A DNA stretch of 64,000 nt from Phycisphaerae bacterium. GTDB taxonomy: Bacteria; Planctomycetota; Phycisphaerae; UBA1845. The stretch spans positions 1 to 64,000 of the forward strand of contig JAJDDY010000027.1 in the NCBI GenBank assembly GCA_029260075.1, in the 5' to 3' direction. Numbering within the stretch: the first letter of the stretch is position 1; every line of letters starts with the position of its first letter. The notes under the pieces were generated by a model that worked only from the letters and a program-made list of their open reading frames with translations, did no database searches and had not been told where the DNA came from. Both the position numbers and the translations under genes were made by a program. Below, one piece after another: positions 26,816 through 35,233 of this stretch.

Positions 26816-27892
26816 CTACCAACCGCCGCGGTCGGACTCTTCGGATTCCTCGGCGGTCTTCGCGTCGGCTTTGGGCTTGATTTTCTTGATCCTTGCGGAT
26901 CGCGTGTTCCGTGGCGCGGCGTTTCTTTCGGCGTAGCGATCAACCTGTGCAGTGGTCAGCAATTTCTGTAACCGGCCTTCCATCTCTTTGAGCAACTCGT
27001 AAACCGGGGCGAGCAATTTCCTGTGCTTCGCACTACCCTGTCGAATACGCGTCGCGTCGGCTACGCGACGAGCGTCACGCTGCTCGGCAAGGCTCTGCGC
27101 GAGTTCGACGGCGTTCTTCTTCAGGAAACGGTCAGCCTTGTCACGAAACTCGTCGAGAATGGATCGAGCCGATGCGATCTGAGAAACTTCGAGTTCATAG
27201 TCTTTGATGAACTGCTCGACGATCGTGTCGAACAGCGACTTGGGGTCGATATGACCGACACTTGGGGGCGGCAGCTCGCCCCCCTCAGGTCTGTGCGGGC
27301 GCTGCGGTCCACCGACGGTCTTCTGCTTCCGCGGAAAGATGCCGTTCTCAGGATGATGCCCATCAGCCCACGACTTGAAATTGCGCCCGATGCCAGCGAA
27401 CTGCTCTCGCATCTTCGCCATGTCGAAGTCGTGCGTCTTCTGTTGTTCGGCTGTAAGAATCTCTCCCCACTCCTCGTTCGCGCTGATGATGGCCTCCTCG
27501 GCAAGCGACACCAACGGACCGGCGGCTTTGCCGATTCGTTTCATTTGCTCGGTACTGTCCGGCGCCTCGCCGCCGAGCTGCGTCGCAAGCAGATCTCGGA
27601 TGACCGGCCACACTTCGCCCTCATGGTCTTCAAGAAACTGATAGACCTTCCGGCGCATGAGGTCACGCGTGAAGTCGGCCTGACCTTTGTTGAGGTTGTA
27701 GCGGCGGCTGATGTTGCGGACCGCGTGGTCCATGATGCGGTCGACGCTGGCGGCGGCCGGCGTCTGGCCGGACTTGATCGTGTCCACCACCTTCGAAACG
27801 GCCTGCTTCTTTTCCTGCGCCGAAGAAACCGCGATACCACCAAACGTGACACAAACGGCAGAACCCCAAACGAACAGTTTTCGCCCGGTCAT
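26816..27892 (-). CDS. Exported helical protein, unknown function
   Basis: A 358-residue protein with a signal peptide (cleavage near AVSSAQE). The mature part is mostly charged alpha-helix, with EXLXXXQ-like segments such as GEILTAEQQKTHDFDMAKMREQ and LLTTAQVDRYAERN that recall Spy/CpxP-type helical periplasmic chaperones, although real homology is not shown. The C-terminus is Lys/Arg then Glu/Asp rich. Start at 27892 is supported by GAGGTGA 7 bases upstream; a longer frame from 27916 is less likely. The following spacer (27893-28205) shows no recognised feature. Confidence 0.6.
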   Translation of the reverse strand: MTGRKLFVWGSAVCVTFGGIAVSSAQEKKQAVSKVVDTIKSGQTPAAASVDRIMDHAVRNISRRYNLNKGQADFTRDLMRRKVYQFLEDHEGEVWPVIRDLLATQLGGEAPDSTEQMKRIGKAAGPLVSLAEEAIISANEEWGEILTAEQQKTHDFDMAKMREQFAGIGRNFKSWADGHHPENGIFPRKQKTVGGPQRPHRPEGGELPPPSVGHIDPKSLFDTIVEQFIKDYELEVSQIASARSILDEFRDKADRFLKKNAVELAQSLAEQRDARRVADATRIRQGSAKHRKLLAPVYELLKEMEGRLQKLLTTAQVDRYAERNAAPRNTRSARIKKIKPKADAKTAEESEESDRGGW

Positions 27893-28205
27893 GATGAACT
27901 CACCTCGGAAAAACACCCATTTTCGGCCCTTGCATCAGCACGAGCCATTTTCGTATCCGTAGCATTATAACAAACGGAAAGTGTCCCGGTTGCAACCGAT
28001 AGCAGCGCCCTCACGCGAAAAACATTCGCCGAGGCACAATCCCAACCATACGCCACGGGCTGCGGCACGCCGATTTTGAACGCCTGGCGGTAATATGGGC
28101 TGGATAGGCGAACGCGACGGCTCGCAATTCGTGACCGACTACGCGAACTCGACGTGACCGGCGGATCGCAACGGCACATAGCCGGCGTCCATGCGGATAC
28201 GGCAC
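27893..28205. other. Spacer without recognised features
   Basis: About 310 bases between two minus-strand genes, with no repeat family copy and no supported gene. It should contain the promoter of the exported helical protein gene. Confidence 0.35.
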
Positions 28206-29558
28206 TCAGTCTGATCCGGTTCGGAGGCCGATAAGCCCGGTCAGACGACGCCAGTAGTGACGAGCCATGCACGATCGAAGTCGCCGACGCAGCTGTCGCA
28301 ACTTTGGATCTTTTCGGTCGTCACGCCGAAGGGTACGCATCATCGCCCGCGCCTCGGACCACTGAGCCAAACCCAAGTGGGCCACGACGGCGGTGTGGGC
28401 GGCCGCTTTCAAACCAGAATCGATCTTGAGGGCCTGCTTGCAATGCTCCAACGCCCCGCCATGAAGACCGGTCTGACCGAGGCAGACGGCCAATTTGTGA
28501 TGGACCACAGCGTCGTCCGGCGTTTCCGCCAAGTAGCACCGATAGGCATCTGCGGCATCAGCGGGTTTGGCCATGGCGACGAGGCAATCGCCGAGAAGAA
28601 GCAAAGCATCCGGCTCGCACGGGCCATCGGTGGCGGCTTCTTCGAACCGACGCCGGGCTTCGGACAATCTACCCAAGCGGAACAACGCATCGCCCACGCA
28701 AAGGTCGAAACTCTCGAGATCGAAACGATCGAACCCGAGGGACTCGATGGCCTCAAAACACACGAGGGCTTGACCGGGCTGACCCCGACGTAGCCAAATC
28801 TTCCCGAGCATAAACCGAGACTCAATATGGCCCGGGTCCAGTTCGAGAATGTGCGCGAGCTTGGCTGTCGCCGCCGCGGTCTCACCGGACTCCAACGCAA
28901 GGTCGGCCAACTCGTAGAGCAGATCGATGTTGCCCGGGTCGTCGCGGACTTCGCGCAAGTAGTATTTCCGGGCAAGATCGAACCGGCCCTGCAACCGATA
29001 GGACTTACCAATTTGCCTGTTGACGCCGACATAGCCGGGATCGATTTCAAGCGCCCGCTTCCAACAAAACAAGGCCTTTTCAGATTGACCGCGCACCATA
29101 AGCGAGTCGGCAATGTGTACGAAGCAGTGGGGGCAGGACTCGTTCAGTTCTTGAGCGATATAGAACATCTGCTCAGCCTGCTCGTGGTTGGCCAACTCGG
29201 CGTAGATGCCTACACGGTGACAGTAGGCAGGCTCAAAGTTGGGGTAGAGCTTGGCCAAGCGTTCAAACACCTGAATCGCTTGCGGCAGACGACCGAGGCG
29301 ATAGAGCGTCGAACCGAGTGCCACTGCGGTGTCGCGGTCGCTGGGCTCGATCTTGAGGGATTCGGCGAAGGCATCGGCGGCGTCTTCCCACCGATCGAGT
29401 TCCTCCAGAAGCATGCCGCGATGGGCATGCCATGTGGCGTTGGTTGGGTTGATCGCGAGCGCAGCGTCGATCTCCGCCAGCGCCTCCGCCCATCGCTGGG
29501 ACTCGGAAAGCTGCTGGGCACGCTCGACCCGCTGTTCTGCATCAAGCCAATCGTTCAT
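28206..29558 (-). CDS. Tetratricopeptide repeat protein
   Basis: A 450-residue protein made almost entirely of about eleven TPR units, each about 34 residues with the pattern of small residues at 8, 20 and 27 and Pro at 32 (WAEALAEIDAALAINPTN, EDAADAFAESLKIEPSDR, GQALVCFEAIESLGFD). TPR solenoids bind peptides and assemble complexes. No signal peptide or membrane segment is visible, so it is probably cytoplasmic. The C-terminal 50 residues are Arg-rich. Partners are unknown. Confidence 0.8.
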   Translation of the reverse strand: MNDWLDAEQRVERAQQLSESQRWAEALAEIDAALAINPTNATWHAHRGMLLEELDRWEDAADAFAESLKIEPSDRDTAVALGSTLYRLGRLPQAIQVFERLAKLYPNFEPAYCHRVGIYAELANHEQAEQMFYIAQELNESCPHCFVHIADSLMVRGQSEKALFCWKRALEIDPGYVGVNRQIGKSYRLQGRFDLARKYYLREVRDDPGNIDLLYELADLALESGETAAATAKLAHILELDPGHIESRFMLGKIWLRRGQPGQALVCFEAIESLGFDRFDLESFDLCVGDALFRLGRLSEARRRFEEAATDGPCEPDALLLLGDCLVAMAKPADAADAYRCYLAETPDDAVVHHKLAVCLGQTGLHGGALEHCKQALKIDSGLKAAAHTAVVAHLGLAQWSEARAMMRTLRRDDRKDPKLRQLRRRLRSCMARHYWRRLTGLIGLRTGSD

Positions 29559-29972
29559 CGCCGCCGCCTACATCAGTGGTCCAAAGGTGGCGATTCCACC
29601 CTATGTAATAGTATTCCCTTTATCGGACAACGGCAACTGTCGATCGAGTCGACCACGGACTACCCCGGTAGATTGGTGTTGCGGCTGGCTCGCAAGTCCG
29701 AAAATCATCAATTACCGCCTCCCCAATGGACCTCAAACCGCCAAGGGTGCCGCCGAAACATTAAGAAATATCGTCCCCCACCTCGCCCGAAACACCCGGA
29801 TTACCGTCACCACCGGTTGGATCCGGGCGCGTCGATTCGCCGTTGGGCAGGCGATTTCTGGGTGCGTAATTGTGCGTTGTCACTGTTTGATCGACGGGTT
29901 GGGCGGCCCATGGCTCTAGCCGTGGCGAACGTCGAATCGGTGACGGAGCAATTGACCCGAATCGGCCCGCGC
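29559..29972. repeat. Spacer with a family C fragment
   Basis: From about 29872 to 29950 a family C left half is present (GTGCGTTGTCACTG, then GGGCGGCCCATGGCTCTAGC). The right half is missing. The rest of the spacer, about 300 bases, shows no gene. Confidence 0.5.
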
Positions 29973-30842
29973 TCAAGACATACGAAACCACCGCGACAGC
30001 AGAACGGTTGGCAGCACGAACGCCAACACGGCCATCGCGAGCCATGGCCCACGAGCCGCCCAAACGATGCAGCCGTCGAACACGACTAGCGCCGTCACCA
30101 ACATACCCACCACGGATTGAATCGCTTGCGGTTCGGGACTCGCCAAGACACGCCCGCCACGCCACGCAATGACAACCACAAGCAACAGCACCAAGCCTAG
30201 GAATCCTGCGTGCGGGTTGGGAAGAATCCAATACAAACTCGCCAGCCCGGCAACGCCTACCATCATGCCGATCACGCCGGCTGTGACCGCTCCGCGCCGA
30301 ACCGGTTCGGACTCGGAACGGGCAAACGCTGTGAGCGCCGCGACATACACAAGCATCAACGCCACCGGCGCAATGACGACGACGTCCTGTCCCACGGCCA
30401 CACTCATACCCAACGCAAGGTTGAGCGCTCGGCAGAGTCCCATCACGATGGGAGCGAACGGCGTTGATTTCGCCAACCTGTTGTAGGCGATGATGGCGAT
30501 CAGCAAACCCGAGGCGATCAAAACGGACTGAGTGGACACCACCGCCGCCAGCACGATGCCAGTGGTGAAGAGCAGAACGACCAATCTCATTGCGGCTGAC
30601 GACGAAACACGTGCGGAGGGTATTGGCCGATGGAGACGATGCACAAGGTCGCGCGCGGCATCACATACGTCGTTTAGCGCGACGCCGCCGGCATATAGAC
30701 ACGCCGACGCACCGCCAAGGAAGATCAACGTCTGGATCGACCCTCCGCCGCAATACAAGTATGCGGCGGTGACGTCGGCTACAGCGGTAAGCACGTTCGG
30801 CACCCGAACGAGTTCCAAGTAGGCGCGCAGTCGACTGTTCAT
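29973..30842 (-). CDS. UbiA-family polyprenyltransferase, EboC-like
   Basis: A 289-residue membrane protein with about eight helices. The two UbiA-superfamily Asp motifs are present: NDVCDAARD (Mg-diphosphate site I) followed by HRPIPSARV, and AYNRLAKSTPFAPIVMG (site II region, where the second Asp-rich motif is weak). These enzymes attach prenyl chains to aromatic or other acceptors. The N-terminus (AYLELVRVPNVLTAVADV) is nearer to the EboC subgroup than to UbiA or MenA, but no other ebo genes are nearby. ATG at 30842 starts just before the conserved region. A GTGCTCTGGCA terminus lies 8 bases upstream of it. Confidence 0.78.
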   Translation of the reverse strand: MNSRLRAYLELVRVPNVLTAVADVTAAYLYCGGGSIQTLIFLGGASACLYAGGVALNDVCDAARDLVHRLHRPIPSARVSSSAAMRLVVLLFTTGIVLAAVVSTQSVLIASGLLIAIIAYNRLAKSTPFAPIVMGLCRALNLALGMSVAVGQDVVVIAPVALMLVYVAALTAFARSESEPVRRGAVTAGVIGMMVGVAGLASLYWILPNPHAGFLGLVLLLVVVIAWRGGRVLASPEPQAIQSVVGMLVTALVVFDGCIVWAARGPWLAMAVLAFVLPTVLLSRWFRMS

Positions 30843-31156
30843 CGAACCAGTGCTCTGGCATGAAGTCGCCGCGTTGATTCTTGCTTGATGCTCGTGATGT
30901 GCGGCGGTGTCATGACCCACTTTTCGGCGCTCGCGGTGTACAATTGTGACATGTCCAGAATAGCCAAGTGAACCGGACGATCGGCTGGAGGCCGGTTCCG
31001 CGTTTCTTCAAGGGACTGCCAGTGCTCTGGCACGATTGACGGACTGGGTGGCGCATGGCGTTTGCCGTGGGGGAGTCGAATCGACACCGGATTCGACGCC
31101 TCCACGTCTGAAGAGATGGGCCACCCAGGCAACGGCAACTCCATAACGCGCCGGCA
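30843..31156. repeat. Spacer with family B and C elements
   Basis: A family B remnant is seen at about 30960-31015 (GGACGATCGGCTGGAGGCCG). A near-complete family C element runs from 31022 (GTGCTCTGGCACGATTG) to about 31142, with arms GACTGGGTGGCGCATGGC and GATGGGCCACCCAGGC. A further lone terminus (GTGCTCTGGCA) is at 30850. No gene. Confidence 0.6.
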
Positions 31157-32338
31157 CTAATCGTCCTTCTGCTCGTCCGGGTCAGGAATCGGCGCGGACG
31201 GATCGAACGGCTCGACATCCTCGGGTAATGCCCCCAAGTCGACATTGCGGGCCAGGGTGATCGCCGCCCCAAACTCGCGCTCACCGCGCCGTACAAGCAG
31301 GTAAACGCGCTCGCCGGCGGGGATCATGTAGATCGCCTGCACGAGATGCCCGTAATGGCCGATTTCCTTTTGGTTGATCGCCAGAATGCGGTCGCCCGAC
31401 CGAATGCCCGCGTCAGCCATGGGCGACGGAACCGCCACCTTCCCCACCACGACGCCGTCCTTCACCCTCCGGTCGATTTGGATTCCAAGCCAACCGCGAT
31501 AGAAAGATGTCCCGGTCTTGAGCACTTCGACGATTTCGTCCACGCGATGTTTCGGCACGGCAAAGCCCACGCCCGAGTCATACATTTCGATACCCGCAAG
31601 TTCGCCCGGTCGCTGGGCCATGGGCACGCAGATGCCGATGATGCGGCCGTGAACATCGCACAACGGCCCACCGTAGTTGGCCGGACCGAGCTTGGCGTCC
31701 GTCTGAATGGCGTTGCCCAGCATTCGGTTGTGGGCGCTGACAATGCCGACGGTGATCGCCGGATCGCTCCCGCCGAACCCAAGGCCAAGGGCTATGGCCC
31801 ATTGCCCAACGTGAACGTCGGCCACATCGACCCACGTCGGAACCGGAAGATTCGACGCGTCGACTTTCAACAGCGCGATCTTGCGCACCTGATCTCTCGC
31901 GACAAGTTCCGCCACCAGACGTCGCCCGTCCGCGAGGATTACCGATATCAACACGGGATCGCGCACGAAGTTGAAACCGCTCGCGATGATGTATCCGTTC
32001 GCGTCGTACACAACGCCGGTCGTGGGTCCGTCAGCCAGGACGAAGTTGGCGCCCACGTTCTCGCGAAACTGGTTGCCCGGGCCAGGCAACTTCGTCTTGT
32101 CGCCATCGTCCGACGTCTTGAGAAAACCGCGTGGCTGTGACCCGCCCACCGTTTCGATGCGAACCAGATAGGGCTTCATCGAAGCCGCCACGGATCGAAA
32201 CACCTCCTGTGTGGCGCGAAGGGTGTGGTAGGCTTCGTCGCGCTGAACCGCCTCGCCGGGTCGGGGGACGTCGGTGCCACGCGCCGAAACCACGAGAGAC
32301 AGCGACACGGTCGCAATGGTGAGAACGGCGCGGTTCAT
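31157..32338 (-). CDS. HtrA/DegP-fold PDZ protein, catalytic triad lost (second copy)
   Basis: A 393-residue exported protein (signal peptide, cleavage near SARG) with an S1C trypsin-like fold and one PDZ domain (about 285-365, GWLGIQIDRRVKDGVVVG and AGIRSGDRILAINQKE). Alignment to the intact protease in the same operon shows all three triad residues changed: His becomes Phe in GYIIASGFNF, Asp becomes Lys in DQVRKIALLK, and Ser becomes Tyr in GPANYGGPL. It cannot be a serine protease by this mechanism. The ATG overlaps the previous stop by four bases. It ends in an acidic Pro/Asp tail. The likely role is substrate binding or regulation of its active neighbour; this is inference. Confidence 0.82.
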   Translation of the reverse strand: MNRAVLTIATVSLSLVVSARGTDVPRPGEAVQRDEAYHTLRATQEVFRSVAASMKPYLVRIETVGGSQPRGFLKTSDDGDKTKLPGPGNQFRENVGANFVLADGPTTGVVYDANGYIIASGFNFVRDPVLISVILADGRRLVAELVARDQVRKIALLKVDASNLPVPTWVDVADVHVGQWAIALGLGFGGSDPAITVGIVSAHNRMLGNAIQTDAKLGPANYGGPLCDVHGRIIGICVPMAQRPGELAGIEMYDSGVGFAVPKHRVDEIVEVLKTGTSFYRGWLGIQIDRRVKDGVVVGKVAVPSPMADAGIRSGDRILAINQKEIGHYGHLVQAIYMIPAGERVYLLVRRGEREFGAAITLARNVDLGALPEDVEPFDPSAPIPDPDEQKDD

Positions 32339-33426
32339 AATGGCTCCGTGGGAATGGAGATTGTGAGAATGCCGTGGCCACGACGGATCACGAGTTCGAT
32401 CGGCTTACCCGGAATGGCCCGACGCATCTGATTATCGAATTGTGACACGTCGCCAACGTTTCGACCGTTGACAGCCATGATGAGATCGTCCTTGCGCACG
32501 CCGGCGTTTCTGGCCGGCGAGGCGATGCGCACGCGCTCCACGAACGGCAGGAGCTTTTGATAGCCGATCTTGCTCAGGCGAATGCCGGTGTCGAAAGGTT
32601 CCACGTCGGCGTCCATCGCGAGCGAGTCCGCACCGTACCGATCGCCGCCGGGACCACCGCCGGGCGCGGCAAGGGCAGCGTCCACAAACGCCGCAACCTC
32701 CTCCCGAGGCATCGCGTAGTTGAAATGCGTGTGCGTCAAATTGGACACGACCACGCGACCGATCATCCCCACGAACGCGCCGTCGAGATTGACCACGGCG
32801 CTACCGGGAGCGCCGGGATTGCTCGTGATGGCGTCGATCACAAGCACCTCACCTTGGTAGGGGAAATCCTTGAGGCGACGTCGGGCGTCGAGGCGCGTTC
32901 GCGCCGAAAAAATTCCATGGGCCACCGTCGCCGGCTCAGCCCCGTCCGCTACCTTGAACGCATTGCCGGCGGCCAACATCCAATCACCCGGTTCCAACGG
33001 CGCATCGATCGTCAAGTCGAAAAACGGCAAGTGCTCAATCGGTTCGGTGTCCGAGGATTCGTTTGTTTCGTTGTTGGCCGCGGCGGGGTTGAGCTTCAGC
33101 AAGGCGAGCTGTCTACGTCTGTCGCGTGCGACGACGTCGGCTTCGTAAAGCGTGCCGTCGGCGGTGACGGCTCGAATGCGCCGCGCATCGATCAGCACCG
33201 ACGAAACCGTCACCACGTGCCCTTGGTTAGAAACGAGAAAACCAGTGCCATACCCGGCTTGCTTACCGACCCGTCGCCCGTACAACTTGACCACGCGCGG
33301 CATGGCCGACGCCAACGCTTGATCAAACGCACCCGCCCGCGAAACCTCGGGGCTGACCACGCAAACGACGAGCATCGCCAAGACCAATGGAACAACGCCG
33401 TAACGTCGTAGTTGCGAATGACGCAT
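32335..33426 (-). CDS. HtrA/DegP-fold PDZ protein, catalytic triad lost (first copy)
   Basis: A 363-residue exported protein (signal peptide, cleavage near VSRAGA) with an S1C fold and C-terminal PDZ domain (about 260-360, NAGVRKDDLIMAVNGRNV). The triad is absent: His becomes Ser in GHVVTVSSVL, Asp becomes Gln in DRRRQLALLK, and Ser becomes Pro in NPGAPGSAV. The Gly-Ser-Gly-Gly loop is rebuilt, so the oxyanion hole is also unlikely. The start codon shares one base with the stop of the intact protease gene (TGATG), and the stop overlaps the next start by four bases. This tight coupling suggests a complex of the three proteins. Confidence 0.82.
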   Translation of the reverse strand: MRHSQLRRYGVVPLVLAMLVVCVVSPEVSRAGAFDQALASAMPRVVKLYGRRVGKQAGYGTGFLVSNQGHVVTVSSVLIDARRIRAVTADGTLYEADVVARDRRRQLALLKLNPAAANNETNESSDTEPIEHLPFFDLTIDAPLEPGDWMLAAGNAFKVADGAEPATVAHGIFSARTRLDARRRLKDFPYQGEVLVIDAITSNPGAPGSAVVNLDGAFVGMIGRVVVSNLTHTHFNYAMPREEVAAFVDAALAAPGGGPGGDRYGADSLAMDADVEPFDTGIRLSKIGYQKLLPFVERVRIASPARNAGVRKDDLIMAVNGRNVGDVSQFDNQMRRAIPGKPIELVIRRGHGILTISIPTEPL

Positions 33427-35180
33427 CACGGTGCAAGCTCCCAATCGGACGACGTGTCGCGATAACCCGTCCCGTCTCCGCGCACGACGATCGTCGTCGG
33501 CCAGCGTACACCGCCCACGTCACGATGATCGCTCAGGGTCATGTCGATGGAGAAGCCAGATAGATCGTCCGAAACGTGGACGCTCACCGCCAGACCGCTT
33601 TCGATATCGAAGCCGAACCGCGCGGTGGCGTGGGCACCAAGTTGGGCTTTGACGATTTCGACGTAGTGTGGCGTCACGTCTTTTGCGGCGCGGGGTTCGA
33701 TCGCCGTCCCACCCGACCACATCGTCGGCGCCCAAACCGCGTCGCCGCCGGCGAGAATCAGTTCGGTCACTTCCACGGTATCGCTATCGCCAACAAGCCA
33801 GCGTCTGAGTCGAAACAACGCGTGCGAGGCCATCCGATCTTGAATGGGTAACTCAAACGCTTCGGCGGTGGGCGACGTTCGTTGTTCCGCAGACACGTCG
33901 TCGTACTCGACCAAGCGACCGGAAGTGCCATCTTCATGGCGCTGTCGCATACGAACCCGCTCACCCTTTATCCAATTCGCTTCGTATTGTTGCGCCGGTT
34001 GCGTCGTGCCATCTGACGCCGCACGGAACGCGCGGCGAACCGCCCACTTCCACCGCGTCGGCACAGCAGTTGTTTCATCCGAACGGCTCGCGCGACGATA
34101 CGTCTCAAGAACTCGCCGAACCTGTCGCACGTTGGCGTCCCGCTCAGCCTCGAACGGCCTCTTCATGTTCGGCTGAACCGGGTCGAGTCGGACCATCACG
34201 CGGCGCGCACGCCCATCCCGCTCGACATCGAGCAGGATCGGCCAATGCTCGGGATAAGTACCGAGCAAACTCGCTACTTGGTTGGAGGTTTCGATGGGGA
34301 CGTTGTCGATCGCGGTGAGCCGATCGCCCCTGCGAATCCCAGCGTCGAACGCCGGACCAGGCTCTTTGAGTCGAGCGAACACGATGCCGTCGGGGGTCTT
34401 TTCTACCGTAGCCTGCCAAGAGCCATGCCGACCAAGAAGTCCGGCCCGTAGTGCGGGCATGAAGCGCTTGATTTGGTTGGACGAAATGGCGTAACCAAAC
34501 CCCACGTTGAACCGACCGCGAGTGTTGACCGAAATCCGCCCGTTGATCCCAATAACCTCGCCGGATGTATTGAACAGCGGACCGCCTGAGTTACCGGGAT
34601 TGATCGGGGCGTCGACCTGAATGCAATTGGTGTAGGCCAAGTTTCCTTTGACGCCCCACTGATAGCGATTCGTGCCGGTAATCAATCCGAGCGTGACCGA
34701 GGGGAGATAGTCTTCACTGAGGATAAACGGATTGCCCATGGCGATGGCTGGATCGCCGACGGATACGCTGTCGGAATCGCCGAGGCGTGAGAACGGGAAT
34801 TTGTAACCCTTTTTCGGCGGAATGAGGCGGAACATGGCTACGTCACCGGTGACGTCAATCCCCAGCACCTCAAGCTCGTACAACACACCGTCGCCAAGCC
34901 CGCCCCAACCCTTGCGCGTCGCGAGCAATCCGGCGACGACGTGATAGTTCGTAAGACCGTACCCGTGCTCATCAATCAAAACACCGGACCCGCCGCCGCG
35001 ACGCCTCGCGTCGAAGACGCAGACCACGCTTGGCGAAATCCGTTCGATCATTTCGACCCGGCGCGCCTCTTCGTCGAGCACAACATCAAGCGGCGACACG
35101 GCAGAGGTGTTTGCACTATAGAAACACAGCACCGAAGCGATCGATGCTATGATCCGCCTGGATTGAAGATTCGCATTCAT
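33426..35180 (-). CDS. HtrA/DegP-family serine protease with PDZ domain
   Basis: A 584-residue exported protein (signal peptide near the first 27 residues). The S1C protease domain keeps His in GYGLTNYHVV, Asp in DVTGDVAMFRL and Ser in NPGNSGGPLF. A PDZ domain follows (about 260-345, KEPGPAFDAGIRRGDRLTAI). The last 220 residues form an extra domain I do not recognise, unusual for HtrA proteins. It degrades or refolds damaged envelope proteins by family. It heads a three-gene run: its stop TGA shares one base with the next start. 53 bases separate it from the NPCBM protein upstream, probably in the same operon. Confidence 0.88.
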   Translation of the reverse strand: MNANLQSRRIIASIASVLCFYSANTSAVSPLDVVLDEEARRVEMIERISPSVVCVFDARRRGGGSGVLIDEHGYGLTNYHVVAGLLATRKGWGGLGDGVLYELEVLGIDVTGDVAMFRLIPPKKGYKFPFSRLGDSDSVSVGDPAIAMGNPFILSEDYLPSVTLGLITGTNRYQWGVKGNLAYTNCIQVDAPINPGNSGGPLFNTSGEVIGINGRISVNTRGRFNVGFGYAISSNQIKRFMPALRAGLLGRHGSWQATVEKTPDGIVFARLKEPGPAFDAGIRRGDRLTAIDNVPIETSNQVASLLGTYPEHWPILLDVERDGRARRVMVRLDPVQPNMKRPFEAERDANVRQVRRVLETYRRASRSDETTAVPTRWKWAVRRAFRAASDGTTQPAQQYEANWIKGERVRMRQRHEDGTSGRLVEYDDVSAEQRTSPTAEAFELPIQDRMASHALFRLRRWLVGDSDTVEVTELILAGGDAVWAPTMWSGGTAIEPRAAKDVTPHYVEIVKAQLGAHATARFGFDIESGLAVSVHVSDDLSGFSIDMTLSDHRDVGGVRWPTTIVVRGDGTGYRDTSSDWELAP

Positions 35181-35233
35181 CCGCTACAACCATCCACCCG
35201 CACGATCGCGAGATCATTCCTGCGACACCGAGT

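Noticed and set aside
28827-30089. 420-codon plus-strand frame opposite the TPR and UbiA genes
   Set aside because: Spans two real minus-strand genes and the repeat-bearing spacer between them, so it is not a coding unit.
30850-30960. A further complete transposon-like element upstream of the UbiA gene
   Set aside because: One terminus (GTGCTCTGGCA) is clear but no matching opposite end was found.
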